NCBI GenBank assembly: GCA_964344155.1
Contig: CAYFMG010000001.1
Coordinates: forward strand, 92,345-156,344
Length of the DNA stretch: 64,000 nucleotides
Direction of reading: 5' to 3'
Source: UBA6164 sp964344155
Lineage (GTDB): Bacteria; Patescibacteriota; Gracilibacteria; BD1-5; UBA6164
Below are positions 23,471-33,037 of this stretch, in pieces (position 1 is the first letter of the stretch; the number at the start of each line of letters is the position of its first letter). The notes under the pieces were generated by a model that was not told where the DNA came from, did no database searches, and was given only the letters and a program-made list of their open reading frames with translations. The position numbers and the translations under genes are program-made.

Positions 23471-24934
23471 TTATTTAGCTTCTCTCCAACTTAGTCATTC
23501 TCAAATATCTACTTTTAGAGTTATTGGAGAATCTTTTAAAATATTTTGCATTATGTTCTTTATCTCTTTTTTTATTAACTCTTCCTCTCATGGATAAACA
23601 TCAAAAACAAGCTCATCGTGTACTTGCATAATCATTTTTGATTTTAGTTTTTTTGCTTGTATAAACTCATGAGTTTGTATCATGGCTATTTTTATAATAT
23701 CAGCACTTGTTCATTGGATTGGCATATTTATAGCCTCTCTTTCTGATGCTTTTTTGATTATTTTATTTAAATCATTTATTCAATTTATATATCTTTTTCT
23801 TCAAAATAGAGTCTCTACATATTTGTTTTCTTCACAAAATTTTATAGTGTTATCTAAAAATATTTTTACATCAGGGTATGATTCAAAAAATTTGTCTATA
23901 TATGTTTTGGCATCTTTCATGCTGATTCATATCATTTTTGATAATCAAAATGAACTTATTCAGTATATTACTCAAAAGTTTACAGCCTTTGCTATTTTTC
24001 TCTCAGAATTTGTTATTGTTGAATTTGGGAATAAAAACTCTGCTGTTTTGTGGTGTATATCTAAACCATTTTTGAAAGCATCAAGTAAGTTTTTATCTTG
24101 AGACATGATTGCTAGTATTCTTACCTCTACTTGAGAGTAATCTAGTGCTATAATTTTTCAGTTTTCATATCTAGAAACAAATGCTTCTCTTATCTCTCAT
24201 GCTATTCCGTTTGATGATGGTATATTTTGAAGGTTTGGATTAGTGCTTGATAATCTTCATGTTGCTGTAACTGATGAATTATAGCTTGTGTGAACTAGAG
24301 AATTATTATCTATTAGATCAAGTAATCACTCTATGTATGTTGATTTAAGTTTTGTGTAGTGTCTGTAGTCTACTATTTTTTGAGCTACAGGATATTCATG
24401 AGCTAATTCTCAAAGTACTTCAGCTGATACAGAGTAACCTGTTTTTGTCTTTTTTCACTTTGGTAGGGCTAGTTTTTCAAATAGTATTTCCCCTACTTGT
24501 TTTGGTGATTTTATATTAAATTCTTCCCCTACATCATCGTATATGCTTTTTTCCAGGTTTGATATCTCTTGGTCTAAAAGAATTCAGATTCATTTAAGAG
24601 TATCTCTGTCTACACATACTCAGTTTATTTCCATGTCCTTTAATACTTGTATTAGAGGTATTTCTATATCGTTTAATACTTTGTTTCTATTTGTTTTTTC
24701 TTGCTTGTGTTTTTTAAATAGTTTGTGAGTTATATAAACATCTTCAGCAGAATAAATACTTGCTTGTTCTAATGCTACATCTCTAAAATTTAGCTTTTTT
24801 TTGTTAGTTATATAGTCATAACTAATCATCATATAATTAAATTCTTTACTTGCTAGTTTATCAAGACTTAATCATTTTATTCCAGGATTTTTAATGTATT
24901 CTCAAATCAGAGTATCATATATTTTTGCTTTCAT
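23471..24934 (-). CDS. polA: DNA polymerase I, polymerase domain with only a remnant of the proofreading domain
   Basis: A 487-residue family A polymerase. The palm motif A is IALDYSQVEVRILA, motif B RKIAKAVNFGVIYGIS, motif C MIMQVHDELVFDV; TGRLSSTNPNLQNIP is also present. The 5'-3' exonuclease domain is absent, and only the C-terminal end of the 3'-5' exonuclease fold remains (YSAEDVYITHKL), without the first two acidic motifs. No upstream in-frame extension or ATG was found, so the protein begins inside the exonuclease fold. It should fill gaps but cannot excise RNA primers alone and probably cannot proofread. Confidence 0.9.
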
Positions 24935-25011
24935 AGTTTTTTATTTATTTTAATCGGTTTTTATTATATTTTTTAGTTTGAGATAGTCAATCTTTTAAGC
25001 TTAAATATATA

Positions 25012-25039
25012 TTGACTTTCTTGTATTAATTATTATAAT
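25012..25039 (+). promoter_or_regulatory. Promoter of the 1054-residue gene
   Basis: TTGACT (25012-25017) and TATAAT (25034-25039) with a 16-base spacer, 28 bases before the ATG. Confidence 0.65.
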
Positions 25040-25067
25040 ATATTTATTATAAAATTTAATATTTAAT

Positions 25068-28000
25068 ATGTTAGCTAAACCTTTAAATTTAGAGTTTAAA
25101 AACTTTGATAATATATCTGAATTTGTAGAAGATATTGATGATATAAGAACAGTAAATGCTTTAAAAACACAAAGACTATTAGATAGTTCTAATAATCTAG
25201 AAAATAGTAGACAACTTTTATCTAAATTGGTATCAGGTAATCATGATATAGATCTGAGTTTTTTTTGAGTAATAGAATCATGATGATATGTTTTACAAAA
25301 TGATCAAGAATTAACTATTAATGAAGAAAATAATACAGGTCTTGATGATGGAAAAGAAACTATAGAATGATTGAGATGAATAATTAGTGATTTAGAAATG
25401 ACACTTATATCTTTGGGAATATATGATATTTTTATTAAATCAGATGATGTTTTAGAAGAATTATACTACTTTTTTACTAAGTGACCTAAAATAATTCCTG
25501 AAAGTTTAATGGATAAAAAAATAGTAGATTTTTTGGAAATAAAACCGGGGTTACATAAGATGAAAGAAATATTAGATTTATCACTTGAAGTAGAAGAAAT
25601 ACAAAAAGCAGATTTATCATCTTTAGATCCAGATCTTGAACAATTAAAAGAGTTTTTTTGAATCGAAGATTTAAGAACTTTTTTAACTAGTTTAAATAAA
25701 AATGAGTGAAGAGCTTTTATAAATATAATGGTTATTATTTTTGATTATTATAAAGGTGTCGATAGAGATGTTTATTTTAGAGAAATATTTGATGGTAAAT
25801 GTTTATCACTACAAAATGATCTAAAACTAGCTTTAAACCACTTGTATGACAAATATAAGACTATTGATAAAACTTATTTTGAAAAACTAGAAAAAGAGCA
25901 TTTTGAGAATATGTATGAAGAAGTGAAGTTTTTATTAAAAGAACAACAAGATGTCTATACTAAGGATGATATAGAGTACTTTGATTTACAATTTGAGTAT
26001 TTGTTTTCAAAAATATCTTATGATAGTGCTGGTAAAATAAGGTTTTTAAATTATATTATAGAGAAAAAAGAAATAGATTTATTGATATTATTATTTCATA
26101 AATTTATAGAAAAAAAACAATTATCACTAGATGAATTAGATCTTTCTAAAACAGATTTTTTTAAAACTATATTAGAGCATTATAAGGTTGTAGATTCTAG
26201 TAGTATAGAAAAAAAACTAGATAATGCTTTGGCTTTATGAGATGATTTAGATTTAACGTTAATATATTTAATAAAGACTAAATATTCTTATATAGATATG
26301 TTAAGAGAAAAAGATCTACAGGTTTTATTTAAGTATATTTTAAAAAATAGAACAAACAAAAACCTTATAGAGTTTATTAAACAAACCCCTTTTCAAATAG
26401 ATGAAAAAATCCCAAAAATAAAGAAAAAGTGAGTTTACTGTGTAAAAATTTCAAAAAAATTTATACCAATTAGAAATTATGAGGATTTTTTATCTGTGAA
26501 TAAAAGGGTAAAAATGGAATATAAAAAAGATATGATTTATAGATTAGCTCTTTGATATGATGAAGATAAGCAAAGTTTTTGTATAGATGTGATTATTTGA
26601 AATTTAGTGTTTGAAGACTGGTTACAATCTACTTGAAAATGATATAATTTCGATCAATTAATAAGATTTGTATGATATTCTAATTATTTTATGGATTTTC
26701 ATGATAGAAAGCATACTGGTAAAATTTCAGTATATGATAATAAAATAGTTTGAGATACTTTACAATTAAAAGAAAAACAAGAGAAAAAAGAGGTTTTTAC
26801 AGAGATAAAAGATGCTTTGAATCACTTAGAAAAAACTAAAAAGACTGATAAAGTAGAGATTAAACAAGCTATAATAAATCTTAGAAGTGTTATTATGTCT
26901 ATAGTTTCAGAATCAGTAGCTAGAACTATTAATCCTAGTATTTATGATAATGAGTCTCCTGTAATTAAAAGCTGAACTAAAATAGATGTAACTAAAAAAT
27001 CTAGATTATACAATGATTATAAAAATGATTCTCAAAAAACTCAAGAAAAATTAATATATCTTGCTACATGAAAAAAATGAATAAATATAGATGCATTGTT
27101 GGAAAAATATGATGTAGATAATTCAGAAGAAGAGAGTGTAGATACTATATTAGCTAAAAATAATTTAAAGGTAGAATACTTACCTATAGATTTGGTTTTG
27201 TGACTAGATAAAGAAAAAATAGAAACAGTTAATAGATGAAAAAAAACACAAGCTGAAAATAGTAAAGAAACTAATTGATATGATAGCTTCCCTAAATATG
27301 ACTTACTAATTAAAGAACTTCAAACTCTAGGTTATGTTTGAAATATAGTTAATATATTAGAAACAGACTCATTTTACAATGTTATTGTTTTAGAGCTTGA
27401 TTGAGAATTCAAAACTATATTTGTATCAGATAATTATTGAAATGCTACTTATGTAGTAGATACATATATATCAAAAAGTGATATACAAGATAGTGAGTGA
27501 GATATTATAAAAATAATAAAGGATAGAAAAATAGAGTATAAATCTATAAATTTCTCATCTAATAATGGCAAAGATATAGAATCATGGAAAAAGAGAATAA
27601 TCGAAGCACTTTGATTATCTTTAGATAAAAAACAACAAGAAGAATTACAATTGAAATCTGATGATGCTTTGTTTAATATTTTGTCTTGAGAATCTATTTT
27701 GGCACAAATAAAAACAATGGAAACAAAAAGTTTTCCTATAAAATGGAAAGAATTTGCTAAAACTTATAATAAAGATAAGCAAAAACAATATGAAAAAATA
27801 GATGAAAACTATAATACTGTTATAAGAAGACTTTGATGAAATGCCTATATTAGTTATTATAAGAATAGTTCATTGTTTATAAAAGAGTATATGCTTGCCT
27901 TATTAAGAAAAGAGTTTGATATTGTAGAGAAAATAGAGTTTAATTTGGTTTTAAATCATGAACCTACAGTAAATAAAGATAAAGTAAAAGATTTTGTTTC

Positions 28001-28232
28001 AAAAGTTAAGTCTTGAAGTATAAAATTAAAAGATAGATCAGACTTAAAGGTTGTAAAAGGTACAAAAGATTTATTATTAGATTCTTCTATAGAAATACCT
28101 TATTGAGTTACTACGGTAATTTCTTTATTGATTCTTGTATGATGAAATCCAAATGTTTCAACTTCTCTAGATTATCTTTATGCAATTTTAAATTGAAATA
28201 CAGAGTTGATTAGATATTTTGAAAGAAAATAA
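25068..28232 (+). CDS. Unknown 1054-residue protein
   Basis: One of the largest genes here, intact, with about 35 TGA glycines. It begins MLAKPLNLEFKNFDNISEFV. The first 420 residues are helical and acidic. A basic segment IPKIKKKGVYCVKISKKF precedes a more globular middle, and a strongly helical C-terminal half ends near VISLLILVGGNPNVSTSLDY. No signal peptide, transmembrane run or catalytic motif was recognised. It resembles the style of the other large unknown proteins in this genome but lacks their Gly-Trp-Lys repeat. Single-gene unit between a promoter and a terminator. Confidence 0.75.
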
Positions 28233-28263
28233 AAAAAACACTAAAATTTTAGTGTTTTTTTGT
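28229..28263. terminator. Bidirectional terminator
   Basis: Inverted repeat AAACACTAAAA / TTTTAGTGTTT with A and T tracts between the convergent 1054-residue gene and ndk. Confidence 0.8.
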
Positions 28264-28276
28264 TGTTTTTAGTTTA

Positions 28277-28720
28277 TTATAAAACTTCTTCGATTAATTT
28301 TGAGTATTCATATACACCCTCACCTTTAAAGAATCTAGCTAGTTCTTTTTCAGCTGTTTCTTCTGAATCAGAAGCGTGAATTATGTTACCATCAATAGTT
28401 AAACCAAAATCACCTCTGATTGATCCTGGTAAAGCTTCAGCTGGATTAGTTGCACCAGTTAAAGTTCTAACAGTTGAAATAGCGTTTTGACCTCTTACAG
28501 CTAATGCTACAACAGGAGTTCTTTTCATATAAGCTTGAATATCTGGAAAGAAAGGTTTATCAGCTAAGAAATCATAGTGTTCATTAATGATAGCATCATC
28601 AAGTTGCATCATTTTCATACCAGCTATAGTTAATCCTTTGTTTTCTAGTCTAGCTACAACTTGACCAATTAGACCTCTTTCTACTGTATCTGGTTTTAAT
28701 AAAATTAAAGTAGTTTGCAT
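28277..28720 (-). CDS. ndk: Nucleoside diphosphate kinase, free of UGA codons
   Basis: A 147-residue enzyme that equilibrates NTP pools via a phospho-histidine. Start QTTLILLKPDTVERGLIGQV, nucleotide-binding VRGQNAISTVR, GATNPAEALPGSIRGDFG, and the active-site His in NIIHASDSEETAEKE. All twelve glycines are GGN and no in-frame TGA occurs, so it would read correctly in either code. This may reflect high expression, since conserved genes here use more GGN, or transfer. It has its own promoter. Confidence 0.96.
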   Translation of the reverse strand: MQTTLILLKPDTVERGLIGQVVARLENKGLTIAGMKMMQLDDAIINEHYDFLADKPFFPDIQAYMKRTPVVALAVRGQNAISTVRTLTGATNPAEALPGSIRGDFGLTIDGNIIHASDSEETAEKELARFFKGEGVYEYSKLIEEVL

Positions 28721-28753
28721 AATTTTTATATTAAATATTTAAAATACGGGGGT

Positions 28754-28780
28754 ATTATATAGATTTTTAGAAAAAATCAA
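28754..28780 (-). promoter_or_regulatory. Promoter of ndk
   Basis: On the minus strand TTGATT (28775-28780) and TATAAT (28754-28759) with 15 bases between, 33 bases before the ndk start. It overlaps the 3' side of the upstream corA spacer. Confidence 0.5.
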
Positions 28781-28794
28781 GAAAAAATTATAAA

Positions 28795-29712
28795 TTAAAA
28801 TTTTCATGTTTTTCTTAGTATTATATATATAACTACCATTATAAATAAACTTGTAAATAATAGGAAGAATATAAATTTGATATTTTCAGTAAAAGGTAGC
28901 TCTATATTCATTCAATAAAAGCTTGTTATAAGGGTTAATGGAAGCATAAAAGCTGAGAAAACTGTAAGTACCTTAATTACAAAGTTTGTTTTAATATCAA
29001 CCATTGATTTAAAAGCATCTTCTATACTTTCAATATATTCTTGAAGTGTAGTTATTTCATTTACTATTTGTTCTATTTTATCTTCTAGGTCTTCAAAGTA
29101 AACTTCCATTTCTCATCTGTAAAGCTCATTTATAATAGTTTCTAGTTGTTTCAAAACTGTTATTTGAGGTTTAAACATATGTTTTAAAAGTATAATATTT
29201 CTTTTTTTAACCATTATATCTTTTACTAAATTTGAGCTACTTTTATCATCAAAAACTAGAGATTCGATTTCTCTTATATCCAAGGTGATATTTTTTATTA
29301 CCTTAAACATTTTTTCTAGCATTACTTGAGTTATTTCATAGAGAATATATCAAGTAGTTACTTTTATATCTTTTTTCTTTGTTGTTATTTTTAGATTTTT
29401 ATAGTGATTGAATATTTTATTAATATCTCATCATCTAAGTCTTCTAAGTGTTATTAGAAAATCTTTTCATAAAAAAATATTGAATTCATTTAGTTCATAT
29501 ATTTTCTTTTCTTGATTATATTTTGGAAAATGTAGTATTAAAAAAGAATAAGACTCATAGTTATCTATTCTGGCTTTTTGATTTCATTCTAAACAGGCTT
29601 CTAAATCAAGTTCATGAATATTGTATTTGTTTAATAATTCTATTGTATTGTTTTTACTTAGACCAACAGCATCTACCCATTTAAATGTTCATATTTTTAA
29701 TTTTCTATTCAT
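28795..29712 (-). CDS. corA: CorA-like divalent metal ion transporter
   Basis: A 305-residue inner-membrane Mg/Co channel. A large helical cytoplasmic N-domain contains the long stalk helix. The first transmembrane helix KVLTVFSAFMLPLTLITSF is followed by the selectivity motif YGMN, whose Gly is a TGA codon. A second helix IFFLLFTSLFIMVVIYIIL and a short basic tail follow. Length is typical. Monocistronic, upstream of ndk on the same strand. Confidence 0.92.
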
Positions 29713-29775
29713 AATCTTTTATTATTATGATATTAATCATAACTATTATATCTTAATATTTTCTAAGTCAAACAA

Positions 29776-29810
29776 AAAAAGAGGAGGTAGTGTCACTACC
29801 TCCTCTAAAT
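29776..29810 (-). terminator. Terminator of dapL
   Basis: A 12-bp perfect stem (GAGGAGGTAGTG / CACTACCTCCTC, 29781-29805) with a single-base centre, preceded on the plus strand by an A-run that gives a U-tract on the minus strand. Confidence 0.85.
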
Positions 29811-29819
29811 TATCGATTG

Positions 29820-31019
29820 TTACAATTTCAAATTACCGATTTTTTCCAGGGCTTCTTCAACATTTTCACGCAATGCAAATGCGCTCAGGCGGAAGTAGTC
29901 ATTTCCAGATTCACCAAATCCTTCACCTGGCGTACATACAACACTACACTCATTAAGCAGGAGATCAAAGAAATCCCAACCACTCATTCCGTTAGGAGCT
30001 TCTGCCCATACGTAAGGAGAGTTGATACCGCCAACACATTCGATATTCATCTTTTCGAATGTGCTTTTGATCAGAGTTGCATTTTTCATGTAGTATTTGA
30101 CTTGCTCCATTGTTTCCTCTCGAGCAGTAGTCAGTGCACACAATGCCATAGATTGTTGGATTTCAGAAACACCATTAAACTTGTAGTTTTGTCTTCTTTC
30201 CCAAAGATCTATAAATTTCTCTTCTTTTCCTTGAGAGTTAACACCAACAAAATCGTTAGATATTGCTGTCCAAGCGGTTCTGATATTTGTGAAACCTGCA
30301 GATTTTGATAGGCTACCGATTTCAATTGCTACTTCGTCAGAACCAGGTATTTCAAAAATACTCTTTGGTATTTTTGAGTCAGTGATGAAATCACAATAAG
30401 CAACATCATAGATGATTGCTGAACCTGATGCTCTTGCTATCTTCACCCATTCACTCAAATGTTCATAGCTTGCACATTCTCCTGTTGGATTGTTTGGAAA
30501 ACACAGATAGATCAGGGATGGCTTTTCAATCTGAGGAATCTCAGGCAAAAAATCATTTTCTTTTGTACAAGGAAGTGTTGTGATCTGATCTCTGCCAGCG
30601 AGAATGTTTGAGTTAACATACACTGGATAAACAGGATCTGTTGTATAAACAGGCATATCCATAGGAAACATCTCTTGGATATTTGATGATTCTTCTTTTG
30701 CACCTGAAGAGACAATTACGTTTGCCGCTGTGATGTTTTCAGAAAAATCATAGTATGTGTCAACGATCGCTTGGCGTAGATCTTGGTTGCCTGTACCACT
30801 AGGATAACCAGCATTCGCTATTTCCATTTTATCAATGGAAATATGTCCAGCTTTACGTACTTTTTCTACAATTGGTAAAACAGCATCACTGATCCCCAGT
30901 CTGATGATTTTTGCATCTGGGTTAGCTGTTTGGAATGTAGCAACCCTTTTTGCAATATCAGCAAAAAGATAGTTTGGTGGAATGTTGTCAAAATTTTCGT
31001 TATAAGGAGTCTTGCTCAT
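29820..31019 (-). CDS. dapL: LL-diaminopimelate aminotransferase, free of UGA codons
   Basis: A 399-residue PLP enzyme that makes LL-diaminopimelate directly from tetrahydrodipicolinate for peptidoglycan and lysine. Family features: RLGISDAVLP, AGYPSGTGNQDLRQAI, the LCFPNNPTGECAS motif, the Schiff-base lysine in GSLSKSAGFTNIRTAW, and FRLSAFALRENVEEAL at the end. All glycines are GGN, base composition is less AT-rich than its neighbours, and a GAGGG box lies 9 bases before the chosen ATG. A longer frame reaches 31091, but the shorter start matches the family and the ribosome-binding site. It is probably horizontally acquired; the stop is TAA, so it decodes correctly here. The last steps to meso-DAP are not in the window. 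Confidence 0.94.
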   Translation of the reverse strand: MSKTPYNENFDNIPPNYLFADIAKRVATFQTANPDAKIIRLGISDAVLPIVEKVRKAGHISIDKMEIANAGYPSGTGNQDLRQAIVDTYYDFSENITAANVIVSSGAKEESSNIQEMFPMDMPVYTTDPVYPVYVNSNILAGRDQITTLPCTKENDFLPEIPQIEKPSLIYLCFPNNPTGECASYEHLSEWVKIARASGSAIIYDVAYCDFITDSKIPKSIFEIPGSDEVAIEIGSLSKSAGFTNIRTAWTAISNDFVGVNSQGKEEKFIDLWERRQNYKFNGVSEIQQSMALCALTTAREETMEQVKYYMKNATLIKSTFEKMNIECVGGINSPYVWAEAPNGMSGWDFFDLLLNECSVVCTPGEGFGESGNDYFRLSAFALRENVEEALEKIGNLKL

Positions 31020-31121
31020 TATTTTCCCTCTATTTGTATTGTTGAAAAATCTATTGTTACTATAAAAATTGTTACTTCTCGAAACCTCCATTTTTCTAAT
31101 AAATTGCTTATTAGTGTGCGG

Positions 31122-31149
31122 ATTATAAAGAAGAATGTATTATTGTCAA
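31122..31149 (-). promoter_or_regulatory. Consensus promoter of dapL
   Basis: On the minus strand TTGACA (31144-31149) and TATAAT (31122-31127), 16-base spacer. It lies just downstream of the terminator that closes the structured RNA, so dapL is transcribed on its own. Confidence 0.75.
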
Positions 31150-31156
31150 CAAAAAG

Positions 31157-31551
31157 AAAAAAGCCCCAATACATCTGGGGCTTTTTGATTTTTATTGTTG
31201 GCAACACAGTATGGTCTACCAACTAGATGATATGTATCACCTAATATATTAGATTTTAACCTATCTTTGCTAGGAGACTTGTGACCCGCCTAAGGTTTAC
31301 AAGAACAAAAAACGGGATGACTGTCCACTAATAGAGTTGTTGACGTCCATAATATGTAGGACTCCACGTAATCTGTGGTTCAGTTTGTTTTTTTGTTCTC
31401 AAGGGAACCCAGCTTACCTCGCATTATAACATTTGACCTATACAAGGCTGTTACTTGGGCATGATTTCCGACCACCCCCTTTAGATACCCTTTTCTTCTA
31501 GTTTTTAAAGAACTTAGATCACCTCCTTAAGTATTAAAGCTTAAAAAAACT
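31157..31551 (-). ncRNA. Structured RNA of about 390 nt, family not identified
   Basis: A region of higher GC with no open frame. It has its own minus-strand promoter (31558-31585) and ends in a GCCCC...GGGGC hairpin plus U-run (31163-31181). Several helices are visible: CCAC/GTGG, GTCC/GGAC and a long-range pairing of GAACAAAAAAAC with GTTTTTTGTTC enclosing them. Near the 5' end a 5-bp hairpin (ACUUA/UAAGU) displays the 11-nt loop AGGAGGUGAUC, which is fully complementary to the 3' end of bacterial 16S rRNA. Size fits RNase P RNA or another housekeeping RNA, but the conserved P4 and tmRNA tRNA-like segments were not found. The strand is inferred from promoter and terminator. Confidence 0.6.
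31163..31181 (-). terminator. Terminator of the structured RNA
   Basis: GCCCCA...TGGGGC stem followed on the minus strand by a run of six U. Confidence 0.8.
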
Positions 31552-31557
31552 AAGTGT

Positions 31558-31585
31558 TTTATAATTCTTTTTGTATTAAAGTCAA
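31558..31585 (-). promoter_or_regulatory. Promoter of the structured RNA
   Basis: Minus-strand TTGACT (31580-31585) and TATAAA (31558-31563) with a 16-base spacer. Confidence 0.6.
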
Positions 31586-31713
31586 TAGAAAAAATTAATT
31601 TATGTTAAAAACTATAGATGTCAAATATAGCTATAATTATAATGTTATAAAAATTGACAAAATACTAATAAAACTTACCTTTTTGTAAAAAATATTGAAG
31701 TTTTTTTTGTTGA

Positions 31714-31836
31714 AAATAAAAGCCCCTAGTCACGGGAGCGAGGAATCTTTCGTGGTTGGTATGAAAGCACTCCTGTGACTAGGGACGGTTCTTTACATGT
31801 GCTAGATAGCACTTTTTGTATGTTCTCCTTCTTTGT
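31714..31836 (-). ncRNA. Second small structured RNA, about 120 nt
   Basis: A long, nearly perfect stem pairs CCCTAGTCAC-GGAG with CTCC-GTGACTAGGG (31724-31784), with an inner CTTTC/GAAAG hairpin. It is followed on the minus strand by GGGGCUUUUAUUUU, which could terminate transcription. A minus-strand promoter, TTGACT (31865-31870) and TATATT (31843-31848), spacer 16, stands upstream. An AGAAGGAGAA segment near the 5' end resembles a ribosome-binding site, but no start codon is suitably placed. A second stem, GUGCUAUCUAGCAC, precedes the long hairpin. Identity unknown; no SRP or 6S signature was recognised. Confidence 0.5.
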
Positions 31837-31872
31837 AAATTCAATATATATATATTTATATTTAAGTCAAAT

Positions 31873-31907
31873 ATAAAAAAACTCTGATTTTTAAATCAAA
31901 GTTTTTT
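31873..31907 (-). terminator. Terminator of the histidine kinase gene
   Basis: AAACTCTGATTT / AAATCAAAGTTT imperfect stem with A/T flanks immediately after the kinase stop. Confidence 0.65.
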
Positions 31908-31908
31908 A

Positions 31909-32958
31909 TTATAGTTTAAATTTTATTGTAAACTCACTTCACTTCCCTTCTTTTGATTTTACTTCTATTTTACCTCATAGTCTATCAATTATTTTTTTAA
32001 CAATAGGAAGTCATAGTCAAGTTCATTCTATATCTCTTGTTTGCTCTGTTTTTATTCTTGTAAAATCATCAAATAATACATCTAGATCTTCTTCTTTTAA
32101 TCAAAATCAATTATCTATAAAACTAATTGTTAATTTGTTATTTTTTATAAAAGATTTTATTTTTATTTTTCATCAGCTTTGAGTATATTTTATAGCATTT
32201 GAAAGTAGGTTTGTTAATACAAGTTTTAATTTACTAGGGTCTGTACTAAATATAAGTTTGTCATACTCTACATCCACGGTTAATTTTTGCTCTTTTTTGT
32301 TTGCTAGAACCTTTAATTCATCATGAGTTTCTGTTATAAGATCTTTTATATTAATAGCTTCCATATAAAAAGTATCTTCTCATGATTCAAGCTTTTTTAA
32401 ATCAAGAAGCTCTCATATCAAGTCTATAAGTCTACCAGTTGTATTATAAACTTTATTTAAGTAAGTTTTAGCTTCATTATCAATAACTCATAGATCTCAA
32501 TCTATAATCATTGATAAGTATCACTTTACACTTGTTAAAGGTGTTCTTAATTCGTGAGTTGCAGTATTTAAAAATTCATCTTTTATTTTATTTATTTGTT
32601 TAAGAGTTTCAATCTCTCTTAAATCAGTCATTATTCATACTGATCATCAGTCAGGAAGAGGTGCTCAACTAAGAAAAACAGGTATTTTTTCTCCGTCTTT
32701 TGTTAATAGATTTCATTCATATGTACTAGGTTTTCATCAAGTTTCTCATAATTTTCTTTCTCTTTCATTTACTTCTTTTACTGTTTTTTTACTCTCTTCA
32801 TCCCAGAAGTCATAAGACTCCCTTCATATCATTTCTTCTAAAGTATATCATACTAGATTACAAAAATTTGGATTTGCATATATAGTTTTTTCATCTTTAT
32901 CTCAAATCCATACGCTTTCTGACATATGTTCTACAATTGTTTTGAAGTTATCATTCAT
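31909..32958 (-). CDS. PAS-domain sensor histidine kinase
   Basis: A 349-residue kinase without transmembrane segments, so probably cytosolic. An N-terminal PAS domain (residues 5-115) is followed by the HisKA dimerisation helix with phospho-acceptor H-box ATHELRTPLTSVKG near residue 135. The HATPase domain has the N-box LTNLLSNAIKYTQ, G1 DNGFGLKEEDL and G2 GTGLGLPIVKKI, with several motif glycines TGA-coded. The only response-regulator receiver in the window is the C-terminus of the large protein encoded just upstream, so the two may form a signalling pair. Confidence 0.93.
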
Positions 32959-33000
32959 AATTAGAAAAATTATAAAATTAATATATATCTATATTCTAGA

Positions 33001-33037
33001 TAAAAAAACAATAAAATCAAATTTTATTGTTTTTTTT
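33001..33037 (-). terminator. Terminator between the fusion gene and the kinase
   Basis: AAAAACAATAAAAT / ATTTTATTGTTTTT inverted repeat, flanked by T-run. The kinase must therefore have its own promoter or depend on read-through. Confidence 0.7.

Noticed and set aside
23682..24101. Plus-strand 139-codon frame
   Set aside because: Antisense to the DNA polymerase I domain, whose motifs are unambiguous on the minus strand.
29790..30308. Plus-strand open frame of 172 codons opposite dapL
   Set aside because: It is the shadow of dapL, whose family motifs, promoter and terminator are on the minus strand. The plus-strand frame has no recognisable protein features.
31205..31250. tRNA-like AGTTGGTAGA D-arm sequence on the minus strand
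   Set aside because: No T-arm or acceptor stem follows. It lies within the structured RNA.
31512..31532. Possible 3' end of a 16S rRNA gene on the plus strand (GATCACCTCCTTA)
   Set aside because: The conserved sequences that precede the 16S 3' end are absent, so it is not an rRNA gene. The match is treated as a complementarity in an RNA on the minus strand.
31157..31551. RNase P RNA or tmRNA
   Set aside because: Size fits, but neither the conserved RNase P P4 pairing nor the tmRNA tRNA-like ends and tag frame could be located, so no family is assigned.
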